A stretch of DNA of 64,000 bases from Cellvibrio sp. UBA7671 (GCA_002483145.1 DLHJ01000002.1:186001-250000), one strand, 5' to 3'. Positions 1-9,748 are shown, counted from the first letter of the stretch. Notes: a model not told the origin generated them from the letters alone. Program-made: numbers and translations.

Positions 1-401
1 CATAAATTGTTTAGCGTGAAATTTCAGAATATCTTACCCTCTAAAATGTCCCATGTAGCTCTTCTAGTCGATCTTCCTTGTCCTTAATGTGTTTTGCCGT
101 TACTGATAATCAATTTGAGCGGTTAAGGTTTATCCGGTGAGTGTACCCAGTCCACCACTTATGATACTCAATGGTGTTTTGAGCTCCCATACGGTTGGAG
201 TATCAATTGTTAGGTTGAAATTTAACCGTCTTTCCGTGGTAATAATAGCGGTTTTGCTGGTTGCTTACACAAATCAGTACAAGTAGCATGAGGCCTTTAG
301 TTTCTTATGCGCTGGTTAGCTATGATTCTGTCAGGCTATTGCCGTCAATCGTCAGATTGCACCTTATTGTTAATTATTGAATTATACAAAGAGAAAATCA
401 C
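1..401. other. Non-coding stretch upstream of purU
   Basis: No convincing reading frame was seen on either strand. The stretch holds one perfect 7-bp inverted repeat, GATACTC (163-169) and GAGTATC (198-204), with a 28-base loop, and a short A-rich leader before purU. No tRNA-like or riboswitch-like fold was recognised. Confidence 0.5.
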
Positions 402-1262
402 ATGTCTGCTGTTAAGGAAATCGTTTTAACCTTTAGTTGTCAGGATTCCAAAGGCTTAGTGGCCGCTGTTGCTACCTTATTTGCTACCTTGGGTTTTAAT
501 ATTAAAGAGTCTTCTCAATTTGAAGATGTGCAAAGTAACCGCTTTTTTATGCGCACCGTATTTGAGTGCCCGGTGGGTTACAACCTTGGGCAGATTCGCT
601 CGCTGTTTAAGCCGCTCGGTGAACAGTATCAAATGGATTGGAATATTTTCGATAGCCACACCAAGCCGCGTGTGTTGATTGCAGTTTCCCAGTGGGGACA
701 TTGTTTGAATGCGCTACTTAATAGTTGGAAAAATGGCTCGCTGCCGATTGATATTGTGGGTGTTGTTTCTAACCACAATGTAATGCGCGATTTAACTGAA
801 TGGTATGAATTGCCGTTTCATTATTTACCGATTACTCCAGATACCAAAGCTGAACAAGAAGGGCAGTTGTGGCAATTGATGCAGGATTTGCAGGCGGAAT
901 TTTTGGTGCTCGCACGCTATATGCAAATTCTCTCCGACGATTTGTGCCGTAAATTAAATGGCCGTGCGATCAATATCCATCACTCGTTTTTACCGGGTTT
1001 TAAAGGTGCAAAACCTTATCACCAAGCTTTTGAGCGCGGTGTAAAACTGATCGGTGCGACCGCGCATTTTGTTACGGCCGATTTGGATGAAGGCCCGATT
1101 ATCGAGCAATCTGTTGAACGTGTATCCCATGTGAATTCGCCGGATGAAATGGCGGAAATTGGGCGCGATATTGAGGCGGTGGTGTTGAACCGCGCGGTGC
1201 GCTGGCATGCTGAGCATCGGGTGTTGTTAAATGGCACCAAAACGGTGGTGTTTTCGCGATAA
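402..1262 (+). CDS. purU: Formyltetrahydrofolate deformylase
   Basis: PurU hydrolyses 10-formyl-THF to formate and THF in the cytoplasm. It balances the one-carbon pool and supplies formate for the PurT step of purine synthesis. The 286-residue protein has the family layout and length. An N-terminal ACT-like regulatory domain (about 1-85, opening with VLTFSCQDSKGLVAAVA) precedes a formyltransferase-fold catalytic domain (about 90-280). The catalytic signature INIHHSFLPGFKGAKPY is present, as is the downstream GATAHFVTADLDEGPII block with the conserved Asp. The ATG start has a modest purine-rich site (AAAGAGAAAA) upstream. The gene stands alone and converges on an MFS gene across a shared hairpin terminator. 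The assignment is firm. Confidence 0.96.
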   Translation: MSAVKEIVLTFSCQDSKGLVAAVATLFATLGFNIKESSQFEDVQSNRFFMRTVFECPVGYNLGQIRSLFKPLGEQYQMDWNIFDSHTKPRVLIAVSQWGHCLNALLNSWKNGSLPIDIVGVVSNHNVMRDLTEWYELPFHYLPITPDTKAEQEGQLWQLMQDLQAEFLVLARYMQILSDDLCRKLNGRAINIHHSFLPGFKGAKPYHQAFERGVKLIGATAHFVTADLDEGPIIEQSVERVSHVNSPDEMAEIGRDIEAVVLNRAVRWHAEHRVLLNGTKTVVFSR

Positions 1263-1300
1263 GACTTTTCATAAGTCTGTTGGTGAAGAAGTGTATTATA

Positions 1301-1336
1301 AAAAACGCGGCGATATGGTTATCGCCGCGTTTTTTA
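1301..1336. terminator. Bidirectional intrinsic terminator between purU and the MFS gene
   Basis: A 10-bp stem (ACGCGGCGAT / ATCGCCGCGT, loop ATGGTT) is flanked by A-runs on the left and T-runs on the right. It can therefore stop transcription from both convergent genes. Confidence 0.85.
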
Positions 1337-1359
1337 TTGGAACCAATAATGTGGCTACA

Positions 1360-2565
1360 CTATTTGCTAGTCGCTTTTTTAGCCGATGCTGCCAGCGCCA
1401 ACAGCCCCAGCGCAACAATCCCAAACGACACATTCAAACTGCTCAACTCCGCGATAAAACCAATCACCGCTGGACCTGCCAATAATCCCGCATAACCCAT
1501 ACTGACCACTGCTGAAATTGCCAAGCCCATCGGCATGGAATCTTGATTGCCGGCGGCGGTAAATAGCACCGGCACTATGTTGGACGCGCCCACGCCGATT
1601 AGTGTAAAACCGATAAATGCGACGGCAGTAAAGGGGACAAATACGACGAATAAAAATCCTGTGGCGGCGCAGAGCCCGCCCCAAAGCACAACCCGGGTGC
1701 CGCCGAGGGCGTTAACAATTTTATCGCCAGTGAAACGGCCAATGGTCATAGCGACAGAGAAACAGGCATAGCCCAAACCGGCGTGGACAGGATCGATCTC
1801 GCGTACGCTGTTGAGGAATACAGCGCTCCAATCCAGCACCGCACCTTCCGATAAAAAGGCGATAAAACAGAGGCTGCCGAGCAGTAATACTTTGCCGCGC
1901 GGCAATACAAAAAAGGGTTCGCGTTCGCCGCTGATGTTGTCGGGGTTGTTGTCGTTATTGCTCTTGGGTAAAAGATCTTTTGCGCAATAGGCCAGCATCA
2001 GCAGCAATACGGAGGTGAGGCTCAAGAGCGCGTGAAAGGGCGATAAACCCAGCCACAACAATGCGCTCATTACCACTGCCCCGAATATCCCGCCCAAACT
2101 GTAAAAACCGTGGAAGCCCGACATCATCGCCCGGCCGCTGGCTTTTTCCACGACTACGGCTTGCATGTTCATGGCCACGTCGGTCGCGCCGAGCATCATC
2201 CCGAATATCAGCAAGTTAACAGCCATGCCCGGCACGCCGGGAGCGATCGCGAGGCACACCAAACTCAAACACATCAACAATAGGCTGCTGGTGATAACAC
2301 GGCGGCACCCGTAGCGATTCACTAATAATCCCGTGACTGGCATGGCGAGTAGTGATCCAACACCAAAACACAGGATTAAGAGGCCGAGTGTGGATTCGCC
2401 AATCGCGAGGCGCGCTTTGACAAACGGAATCAGCGGCGCCCAAGCGGACATGGCGAGGCCAGTGATGAGGAAGGCGAAGCGGGTTGACATTTGTTGAGCG
2501 AACCCCAAGGTTTGGGGGGCTCCGGTGCTGAATGTCGCTGGAGCGGGTAGATCCTTGTCAAGCAT
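1360..2565 (-). CDS. MFS transporter, YbjJ-like
   Basis: This is a major facilitator superfamily inner-membrane protein of 401 residues with about 12 hydrophobic segments. The N-terminal half carries MSTRFAFLITGLAMSAWAPL followed by a loop resembling the MFS motif between TM2 and TM3 (VTGLLVNRYGCRRVITSS). The overall pattern resembles E. coli YbjJ and related proteins of unknown or drug/sugar export function; the substrate cannot be read from sequence. The longest frame begins at a TTG (2577). I prefer the ATG at 2565, which has a weak GAGA site 7 bases upstream. Another possible start is the Met at 2490, close to TM1. The gene is alone and convergent with purU. Confidence 0.85.
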   Translation of the reverse strand: MLDKDLPAPATFSTGAPQTLGFAQQMSTRFAFLITGLAMSAWAPLIPFVKARLAIGESTLGLLILCFGVGSLLAMPVTGLLVNRYGCRRVITSSLLLMCLSLVCLAIAPGVPGMAVNLLIFGMMLGATDVAMNMQAVVVEKASGRAMMSGFHGFYSLGGIFGAVVMSALLWLGLSPFHALLSLTSVLLLMLAYCAKDLLPKSNNDNNPDNISGEREPFFVLPRGKVLLLGSLCFIAFLSEGAVLDWSAVFLNSVREIDPVHAGLGYACFSVAMTIGRFTGDKIVNALGGTRVVLWGGLCAATGFLFVVFVPFTAVAFIGFTLIGVGASNIVPVLFTAAGNQDSMPMGLAISAVVSMGYAGLLAGPAVIGFIAELSSLNVSFGIVALGLLALAASAKKATSK

Positions 2566-2743
2566 AGGTTTTCTCAAATAACGGTTGTGAACTGCGGATA
2601 GTAAGTACTAAGGTGGGGGATAAAAAGTGATTGGTACTATAACATCGGGTCTGCATCGCCCGAGTGAGGATTTGTTAATTGCAAGCCGACTAAGGGCTTC
2701 GCCCGAGGCAAAAAAAGCCAATTACGCGCGGAGGGTAAAGTTT

Positions 2744-3184
2744 ATGAGATCGGTTTTTATTTTTATCCTGAGTTTCTTCTCCATGTCTGTTGCTGTGAGC
2801 CAGGACAATCCTTTTGGTGTGTATCAGTGGCAATACAGGATTCTCGTAATTTATACAGCAGATAATTCCACTGACGAATTTCTTGGGCAGGTACAAGAAT
2901 TTACTCAAAACAAGGATGCCTTTGAGGAGCGGGATTTGGTTGTTTTCCAGATTCACAATGATGTGCTTGTCGCCATGACCAAACAGCCTGAGATGGCAAC
3001 TATAAACGCGTTGTCCGTCAAAACTGCCTTGGGTATTGCCAAGGATGATAAGTTTCAGGTGGTACTGATCGGTAAGGATGGTGGCATAAAGCTGCGAGAG
3101 AGTCAGATGGTTTCCAGCCAGAAGTTATTTACGTTAATTGACGGCATGCCCATGCGGCGCAGCGAAAAGAAAACCCCGAATTAA
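2744..3184 (+). CDS. Small exported DUF4174-type protein
   Basis: A 146-residue protein with a clear signal peptide (MRSVFIFILSFFSMSVAVSQ) followed by a compact domain. The domain contains YQWQYRILVIYTADNS near its start and FQVVLIGKDGGIKLRES near its end, and resembles DUF4174, a thioredoxin-fold-like family of unknown function. No CxxC motif is visible, so redox activity is not suggested. The frame stays open upstream to 2627, but the ATG at 2744 has a good ribosome site (GGAGGG about 8 bases upstream) and begins the signal peptide exactly, so I use it. It lies between two minus-strand genes and is probably monocistronic. The function is unknown. Confidence 0.75.
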   Translation: MRSVFIFILSFFSMSVAVSQDNPFGVYQWQYRILVIYTADNSTDEFLGQVQEFTQNKDAFEERDLVVFQIHNDVLVAMTKQPEMATINALSVKTALGIAKDDKFQVVLIGKDGGIKLRESQMVSSQKLFTLIDGMPMRRSEKKTPN

Positions 3185-3221
3185 ATCCTGAGGCCTACCT
3201 CTCCAGGTCATGTATTGATGA

Positions 3222-5768
3222 TTACGTCTGCCAACAAATCAGAGTGGTCTCGATTGGCACTTGCACCTGTGGGTGAGCGGGAATCACCCGCAGGCTAAAA
3301 TCGCCAGCGGGGCGGGCCTTCGGCAGCAAGCCGCTGTAGTGATAGGTGTTGGCGATACCGGCGCGGGTAAGTGTCAGGCTGATGCGTTCTGCGGGCTGTT
3401 TGCCCTCGTTATCGGCGATTGCCTCCACGGTAATATTGTCCGGTGTAATCGCCCCGAGGTAGATATTCACCTCCAACCGCCAGCCTGTCTCGGCGTCAGT
3501 GAAACTGCGCTCTCCGATATGAATTTCATGCCAATGCCTGTGTAAATGTCGCGTCCAGTCATTGAGGGTTTTGGCGAGCTGACCGTGGTTTTCAACCCGC
3601 GCCTGAAACGCCGTGGCGGCGGGTAGGTAATGCTTCTCGATGTATTCCTGCAGCATGCGATTACTGCTAAAACGCGGTGTGAGTTGCGCCATGCTGCTGC
3701 GCATCTGCTCAATCCATTCACGGGGTATGTCTTCGGCATCGCGCGCGTAAAAGCGCGGGATAATGTCGTTTTCCAACAGTCGATAAAGTTGCTCCGCGTC
3801 AGCGCTGTCTTGCGCAGGATCATGCTCCTCGCCGTCACCAAGCGCCCAGCCAAATTCCGCTTTGTAAGCCTCGGCCCACCAGCCATCCAATGTGGATAAA
3901 TTCAATCCGCCATTAACCAGGATTTTCATCCCGCTGGTACCACTGGCTTCCCAGGGGCGGCGCGGGTTGTTAATCCACACATCCACACCTTGAACCAAAT
4001 GTTGCGCGAGGCTGATGTCGTAATCTTCGATAAAGAGCAAATGCTCCGCTACCTCTGGCCGTAGCAAAAACCTCTGCCAACCCTGCAGTTTGGTTTTGCC
4101 GATAGTGTCGGCTGGATGCGCCTTGCCCGCGACAATCAACTGCACCGGGTATTTGGGATTACACAGGATACGTGCCAGTCGCTCAGGGTCATGCAGCAGT
4201 AAATCAGGGCGCTTGTACTCGGCGAAACGCCGCGCAAAACCCAGGGTGAGAATATTGGGGTCGAGCGGCAGTTCAATCGGAATCTCGCAGTTGGGGGAGC
4301 CCGGGGGCAGGTTGGTTTCAACGAGTACTTCATGGCGCCATTGGCGCGCGAAACGCTGGCGGGCGTAGTCCACCAAACGCGCCCGTCCGCTGGCGGCCAT
4401 ATGCCAGAGCTGTTGGTCAGTGACTTGTTGCAGGGCGTTGGGATTCATTTTTTGCAGGTCATCCCTCCACCGCTCTTTGCCATAGGCTTGGGTCCAGATG
4501 GCATCGGCTTCGGGGGAATCCCAGGTCGGCATATGTACGCCGTTAGTGACATGGCTTACGGGCACCTCGCGCTCGGGCCAGCGCGGAAATAAGGGTTGGA
4601 AGATCCGCTGGCTCACACGCCCGTGCAGTTCGCTTACGCCGTTGCTGTGCGCGCAAGTGCGCATAGCGAGATAGGCCATGTTAAAGGGTTCATTGGTATT
4701 TTTGGGATCGGCGCGCCCGAGGACCAGAATATCGTCCAGCGTCACCCCCATTGCCAGCGCCGATTCTCCCGCATAACGGCGCAATAATTCGGTGGGGTAG
4801 CGATCAAACCCGGCGGCAACGGGCGTATGAGTGGTAAACAAGTTGCCCGCGCGCGTTGCCCAGAGTGACTCCCAAAAGCTGGTGTTATTTTCCACGCTGA
4901 AGCTGCGGATGCGCTCAAGCGTGGCAAAGGCCGCGTGGCCTTCGTTCAGGTGGCAGATGTCGATATCCAACCCGAGCGTTTCAATCAGCCGCCAGCCGCC
5001 AATGCCCAGCGCGATTTCCTGCACCAGCCGCAGCTCGGTACCGCCACCGTAGAGTTTGCTGGTGATACCGCGGTCGTGTGGCTGATTGCAGGGATGATTG
5101 CTGTCGAGCAGATAAAGTTTTACTTTGCCGACCTGTGCTACCCAGATACGAAACCGCACCCGGCGGCATAAAAATCCGGTTTCGATATCCAGCCAGCGGC
5201 CATCGCTGTCGCGCAGGGGGCGGATGGGCAAACTGCCAGGGTCGTTATAGAGATAAGTTTCTTCCTGCCAGCCATCGCGGTTCATGCTTTGGCGAAAATA
5301 ACCCTCTTGATACAAGAGCCCAATCCCCACCAGCGGCAGCCCCAAATCGCTCGCGGTTTTGAGATAGTCGCCAGCGAGAATACCCAACCCGCCAGCATAG
5401 AGCGGCAGGGCATCGCAAATGCCAAACTCCATACTGAAGTAGGCGATACCGCGCACCCCGGTGTTGGGTTTATCGGGTTGGTTGAGATAGGTGCGCGAGT
5501 ACCAACCCGGGTCGAGCAGATAATATCGCCGTGCATCGACAACTTGCTGAAGTTGCGTAAGAAATACGGGGTCACCGGCGAGCCGTTCGAGTGTGGCACC
5601 GCTGGTGAGTTGCAGCACACTTACCGGGTTGCGGGTCTGCTCCCAAACCTCGGTATTCAGGCTGCACCAGAGTTGGTCGCTGGCGTGGTTCCAGTTCCAA
5701 TGCAAGTCAGCGGCAAGCTCCTCCAGTATCAGCAGCGGCTCGGGTAGCAGGCGTTCAAAACCGGGCAT
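3222..5768 (-). CDS. glgP: Alpha-glucan (glycogen) phosphorylase
   Basis: A GT35 phosphorylase that releases glucose-1-phosphate from glycogen or maltodextrin using pyridoxal phosphate. The 848 residues begin with a DUF3417-type N-terminal domain (LLILEELAADLHWNWNHASD), which marks the short, archaeal/Thermotoga-like subfamily rather than E. coli GlgP/MalP. Family landmarks include GVRGIAYFSMEFGICDALPLYAGGLG, THTPVAAGFDRY, VTNGVHMPTW and the PLP-lysine block EASGTSGMKILVNGG near residue 613. The ATG at 5768 lies 14 bases inside the end of the upstream ATPase gene, so the two are probably translationally coupled. A longer frame to 5861 would overlap the ATPase by over 100 bases and is unlikely. 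Confidence 0.93.
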   Translation of the reverse strand: MPGFERLLPEPLLILEELAADLHWNWNHASDQLWCSLNTEVWEQTRNPVSVLQLTSGATLERLAGDPVFLTQLQQVVDARRYYLLDPGWYSRTYLNQPDKPNTGVRGIAYFSMEFGICDALPLYAGGLGILAGDYLKTASDLGLPLVGIGLLYQEGYFRQSMNRDGWQEETYLYNDPGSLPIRPLRDSDGRWLDIETGFLCRRVRFRIWVAQVGKVKLYLLDSNHPCNQPHDRGITSKLYGGGTELRLVQEIALGIGGWRLIETLGLDIDICHLNEGHAAFATLERIRSFSVENNTSFWESLWATRAGNLFTTHTPVAAGFDRYPTELLRRYAGESALAMGVTLDDILVLGRADPKNTNEPFNMAYLAMRTCAHSNGVSELHGRVSQRIFQPLFPRWPEREVPVSHVTNGVHMPTWDSPEADAIWTQAYGKERWRDDLQKMNPNALQQVTDQQLWHMAASGRARLVDYARQRFARQWRHEVLVETNLPPGSPNCEIPIELPLDPNILTLGFARRFAEYKRPDLLLHDPERLARILCNPKYPVQLIVAGKAHPADTIGKTKLQGWQRFLLRPEVAEHLLFIEDYDISLAQHLVQGVDVWINNPRRPWEASGTSGMKILVNGGLNLSTLDGWWAEAYKAEFGWALGDGEEHDPAQDSADAEQLYRLLENDIIPRFYARDAEDIPREWIEQMRSSMAQLTPRFSSNRMLQEYIEKHYLPAATAFQARVENHGQLAKTLNDWTRHLHRHWHEIHIGERSFTDAETGWRLEVNIYLGAITPDNITVEAIADNEGKQPAERISLTLTRAGIANTYHYSGLLPKARPAGDFSLRVIPAHPQVQVPIETTLICWQT

Positions 5769-8541
5769 GGGCTGATACTCCCTTGGTGATTTTGTTGTAA
5801 CGTCGGGCGATAACTTTCTCCAGCTCGACCACCAGCAAGATCGGGCTGGTGGCAAGTGCAATGATCAGCCAATCCGCAAGGCTTAGAGCGGCGACGGCAA
5901 AAATGGTGTGGCTCAGAGGAAGATAGGTGAACAGCAACTGGAAGATAACTACCACAATAATCGCCAGGAGGCTGGGGCGTATGCCTTGCCAATACCGAGT
6001 GTGCCAGATCGAATCGTAAAACGTGCGCGCTGTCAGCAGATAAAAACATTCAAACAGCACTAGCGCATTCACCGCCATAGCGCGTGCCTGTTCGATACTC
6101 GCTCCCTGTTCCAGCTTCCAGCGAAACAGCGCAAATACGGTGGCGGCTCCCAGCCCACCGACCAGCAAAATCCGGTATAGCAACGCAGTGGTGAGTAAGC
6201 CCTGGCGGCGGTTACGCGGCGGGCGCGCCATGATGTTAGCCTCGCTCCGTTCAAATACCAGCGCCAACGCGAGGGTGACAGCGGTGATGGTGTTGACCCA
6301 GAGAATTTGCGCCGGGGTGATGGGTAGCATCCAGCCAAACACTATGGCGAGGATAATAATGCTCGCCTCGGCCAAGTCGGTCGGCAGGATAAAAGCGATG
6401 GATTTGACGATATTGTCGTAGATGGTGCGCCCTTCAGCGACGGCCTGCTCAATAGTGGCGAAGTTGTCATCGGTCAGCACAAAGGCGCTTGCCTCGCGCG
6501 CGGCGTCTGTCCCTTTCATGCCCATCGCGATGCCGATGTCAGCAGTGCGCAGGGCGGGGGCATCGTTAACCCCGTCACCGGTCATGGCAACCGTGTGGTG
6601 GCGTGTTTGTAAGGCTTCAACTAATTGCAATTTATTGGCGGGGCTGGTGCGCGCAAAAATGTCCACCGTTTCGGCGATCTGGCTGAAATCAGCGGAGCCC
6701 AGTAAGTCCAGTTCGGCACCGGTCATCACCCGTTTGGCATTGAGCCCTAGCTCCTTACCGATGGCAGCTGCAGTGACCGGATTGTCGCCGGTAATCATCA
6801 TCACCCGGATGCCGGCACTGTGGCAGGTATCAATCGCGGCAATTGCCTCGGGGCGGGGCGGATCGCTCAAACCGGCGAGTGCCACCATCACCAGGCCTTC
6901 GTCCATATCCTGGTGTGTTAGCGATTGCTGGTCGTCGGGAAGATGTTTGTAGGCCAGCGCCATTACCCGCATGCCTTGCGCGGCCAGATTATTGAGTTGC
7001 TGTAGCCAGTAAGTTTTATCTAGCGGCTCATTTCCGGTGATACCTAACTGCCATTGGCAAAGTTCCAGCAGCCGGTCGGGCGCCCCTTTTACGGCCATGG
7101 TTTGGGCACCATTTTCAGCGCTGTTTGATACCGCCATGTAACGCTTTTCCGACTCAAACGGAAGTGCATCCAGCCTCGGCCTCAGTTGTGCCCGCTCAGC
7201 GGACAGGCCAAATTTGAGCGCCAACACGTAGAGTGCCCCTTCGGTTGGGTCGCCATGCAGCTGCCAACGATTGTTGTCATGTGTGAGGTTGGCGTCGTTG
7301 CATAACAGCGCGATGCGGCAGGCGCTGGCCAACTGCTGATCATCAGTGTGAATTGAGCTGGCGTGGTGTTCACCCTTGCGGCGGAAATCCCCGCGCGGTT
7401 CATAGCCTTCGCCACTGATCAGATAATGGTTATTGGCGGTAATCAACTGGCGCGCAGTCATGGCATTGGCGGTAAGGGTGCCGGTTTTATCGGTGCAGAT
7501 CACATCCACCGAACCCAGCACTTCCACTGCGGGCAGGCGGCGCACCAGCGCATGTTCCGTTGCCATGCGCCCCACACCCAATGCCAAGGCAATAGTCACT
7601 ATTGCGGGTAGTCCTTCAGGAATGGCGGCGACGGCGATACCAATGGCCGCCTGGAACATCTGCGCGATAGTGTAGTCGCGCATCAAAATACCAAAGGCCA
7701 TAGTTGCTGCCGTCACCACCAAAATCACGAATGTCAGCTGCTGTGCGAGTTTGCCTAGCTGGCGCTGTAAGGGTGTTTCAGTGACTTCGACTTTCTGCAC
7801 GAGTTTATTGATAGCGCCGATTTGAGTACGGCTGCCAGTGTTAACTACCAGCCCGCGCGCAGTGCCTTGCGTCACTAGCGTGCCCATGTAGGCCATGTTG
7901 TGGCGCTCTGCCAGTAAGGTGTCGGCTGGGAGCGTAGTTGTTTTTTTGGAGGTGGATTGGGATTCACCGGTCAGCAGGGCTTCATCGCAGCGCAGCTCCC
8001 TGACTTCAATCAAGCGTAAATCAGCGGGTACGCGATCACCCGCTTGCAACATCACCAAGTCACCCGGCACCAGATGGCTGCTGTCAATAGTGATGCCGGC
8101 GCTCACCATGCCCGCATTGCTGCGCACCACCATGCATAGGCTTTTGCTCAACGACATAATTGCGCGCAGTGCCGCTTCGGCTTTTCCTTCTTGCACATAA
8201 CCTATGCCAGCATTGATCAACATGACGGTAAAAATCACGCCTGCGTCGATCCAATGCTGGAGCAGCAGGCTAATCGCCGAGCTAATTAACAACACGTAAA
8301 TAAACAGGTTGTGGAATTGCCGCAACCAGCGGCGCCAAGCGGGAGTTGGTGGCGTAACCGGCAATTGGTTGTCGCCCCAGCGCCTACGCCTTGCAGTGGC
8401 CTCAGCCTCGGTGAGGCCAACGGCGCTGCAATTAAGCACGCTAAATAATTGTTCTGGTGTTTGGGCGTGGGCGTCATCCACTAATGGGGGATCTTTTAGT
8501 GAGGGCGAATCGTCGGCGGTTGAATCAGTGATGCTATCCAT
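5755..8541 (-). CDS. P-type cation-transporting ATPase (P2 type)
   Basis: A membrane cation pump of 928 residues. An N-terminal cation-ATPase domain is followed by an actuator domain with LTGES, phosphorylation motif DKTGTLT (Asp near 351), nucleotide-binding MAVKGAPDRLLELC and hinge MTGDGVNDAPALRTADIGIAM. TM4 carries PEGLP, as in Ca2+ and Na+/K+ pumps of the P2 class. The TM5-TM6 ligand positions are altered relative to SERCA: the TM6 motif reads WVNTITAVTLALAL, with Ala where SERCA has the Ca2+-binding Asp, so the ion is uncertain. The start at 8541 is chosen because AAAGGA lies 8 bases upstream (8550-8555). The ATG at 8562 and GTG at 8589 lack ribosome sites. It sits between ldhA and glgP on the same strand. 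Confidence 0.9.
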   Translation of the reverse strand: MDSITDSTADDSPSLKDPPLVDDAHAQTPEQLFSVLNCSAVGLTEAEATARRRRWGDNQLPVTPPTPAWRRWLRQFHNLFIYVLLISSAISLLLQHWIDAGVIFTVMLINAGIGYVQEGKAEAALRAIMSLSKSLCMVVRSNAGMVSAGITIDSSHLVPGDLVMLQAGDRVPADLRLIEVRELRCDEALLTGESQSTSKKTTTLPADTLLAERHNMAYMGTLVTQGTARGLVVNTGSRTQIGAINKLVQKVEVTETPLQRQLGKLAQQLTFVILVVTAATMAFGILMRDYTIAQMFQAAIGIAVAAIPEGLPAIVTIALALGVGRMATEHALVRRLPAVEVLGSVDVICTDKTGTLTANAMTARQLITANNHYLISGEGYEPRGDFRRKGEHHASSIHTDDQQLASACRIALLCNDANLTHDNNRWQLHGDPTEGALYVLALKFGLSAERAQLRPRLDALPFESEKRYMAVSNSAENGAQTMAVKGAPDRLLELCQWQLGITGNEPLDKTYWLQQLNNLAAQGMRVMALAYKHLPDDQQSLTHQDMDEGLVMVALAGLSDPPRPEAIAAIDTCHSAGIRVMMITGDNPVTAAAIGKELGLNAKRVMTGAELDLLGSADFSQIAETVDIFARTSPANKLQLVEALQTRHHTVAMTGDGVNDAPALRTADIGIAMGMKGTDAAREASAFVLTDDNFATIEQAVAEGRTIYDNIVKSIAFILPTDLAEASIIILAIVFGWMLPITPAQILWVNTITAVTLALALVFERSEANIMARPPRNRRQGLLTTALLYRILLVGGLGAATVFALFRWKLEQGASIEQARAMAVNALVLFECFYLLTARTFYDSIWHTRYWQGIRPSLLAIIVVVIFQLLFTYLPLSHTIFAVAALSLADWLIIALATSPILLVVELEKVIARRYNKITKGVSAHARF

Positions 8542-8573
8542 CGAACTATTCCTTTGTGCCATTGACCAGTCAA

Positions 8574-9572
8574 TTAATTCACGATGCACATCTGTGATAA
8601 TTCTTCACTCTCAAAGTGCGTGATATTTGCAAGCGTAATAGCAGCGATGGCAGTTAATGCCTCGCGCGTAAAAAATGCCTGGTGGCCGGTGATCACCACA
8701 TTGGGGAAGGTCAGCAAGCGTGCAAATACATCGTCTTGCAGCAGGAGGTTGGAATTGTCTTCAAAAAATAAATCACCTTCCTCTTCGTAAACATCCAAAC
8801 CAAGGTAACCAATTTTTTTGCTTTTTAAACCGTCAATCACTGCCGGCGTATCAATTAATCCACCGCGCCCGGTATTAATCAGCATCACCCCCGCTTTCAT
8901 TAGGCTAATTGCGTCGGCATTGATTAAATGATGAGTGTTTTTATCGAGTGGGCAGTGCAGGGAAATAATATCGGCCGTAGGCCATATATCGCTGAGCGCC
9001 ACGTAATTCACTCCATTCGCGGCGAGGATCGGTGCGGGTTGGGGGTCATAGGCTATTACTCTGCACCCAAGACCCTGCACAATTTTTGCAAATACCTGGC
9101 CGATTTTTCCGGTGCCAATTACCGCCACAGTTTTATTCACCATATCAAAACCGAGCAACCCATTTAATGAATAATCATTTTCACGCACGCGGTGATAGGC
9201 ACGATGCAAATTCCTGTTGAGCATAAGGATCAAGCCCAACGCGTGTTCCGCAACGGCATGGGGAGAATATTCGGCGACGCGCGCAACAACTATGCCGAGG
9301 TTTTTTGCGGCCACCAAATCTACCTGATTAAAACCGGCGCAACGCAGGGCAATTAATTTCACTCCCAGATTGGTCAATTGTTGCAAGGCGGTTGCATCCA
9401 GGTGGTCGTTCACAAAGCAACACACGGCAGTGCAGCCTTGCGCAAGCAGCGCGGATTGTGGATTGAGCTGGGTTTCATGAAACACTAGTTCATGGGGTTG
9501 GGTAAGTGCGCTGTTGGCGTTCGTTAAAAATTCGCGATCGTAGGGTTTGGTACTGAATATGGCGACTTTCAT
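8574..9572 (-). CDS. ldhA: D-lactate dehydrogenase (fermentative)
   Basis: An NAD-dependent cytoplasmic enzyme reducing pyruvate to D-lactate. The 332 residues align closely with E. coli LdhA along the whole length: MKVAIFSTKPYDREFL start, ALRCAGFNQVDL, Rossmann motif VIGTGKIGQVF, catalytic Arg in INTGRGGLIDT, Glu in YEEEGDLFFED and His in VITGHQAFFT. An AAAGGA ribosome site lies upstream of the ATG. It is the first gene of a minus-strand series with the P-type ATPase (about 32 bases downstream) and glgP. This grouping hints at low-oxygen or fermentative glycogen use. I saw no clear FNR/ANR box in the 176 bases upstream. Confidence 0.95.
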   Translation of the reverse strand: MKVAIFSTKPYDREFLTNANSALTQPHELVFHETQLNPQSALLAQGCTAVCCFVNDHLDATALQQLTNLGVKLIALRCAGFNQVDLVAAKNLGIVVARVAEYSPHAVAEHALGLILMLNRNLHRAYHRVRENDYSLNGLLGFDMVNKTVAVIGTGKIGQVFAKIVQGLGCRVIAYDPQPAPILAANGVNYVALSDIWPTADIISLHCPLDKNTHHLINADAISLMKAGVMLINTGRGGLIDTPAVIDGLKSKKIGYLGLDVYEEEGDLFFEDNSNLLLQDDVFARLLTFPNVVITGHQAFFTREALTAIAAITLANITHFESEELSQMCIVN

Positions 9573-9748
9573 GGTGGGTTTCCTTTCAGTAGCGATTCAC
9601 AATCACATCATAGCCCCAGTTAAGGCGCCTTGTCTGCAAAGGTTGGCGGGTGGCGCGAGAAGGCCAATTTTAGGGTAAGTGCGGCCGCGCACAGAGTTCT
9701 GAATACATTTGCAGCGATGATTAAACTGAACCCTTCTTTGGATTTTTT

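Noticed and set aside
163-204. 7-bp inverted repeat as a terminator or RNA gene
   Set aside because: The loop is 28 bases and no T-run follows; a 7-bp repeat of this kind can occur by chance.
5289-5747. Plus-strand open frame of about 150 codons inside glgP
   Set aside because: It is a shadow of the strongly conserved glgP coding frame, with no ribosome site or family match.
9573-9748. FNR/ANR box upstream of ldhA
   Set aside because: No sequence close to TTGAT-N4-ATCAA was found, so oxygen control is not supported by the sequence.
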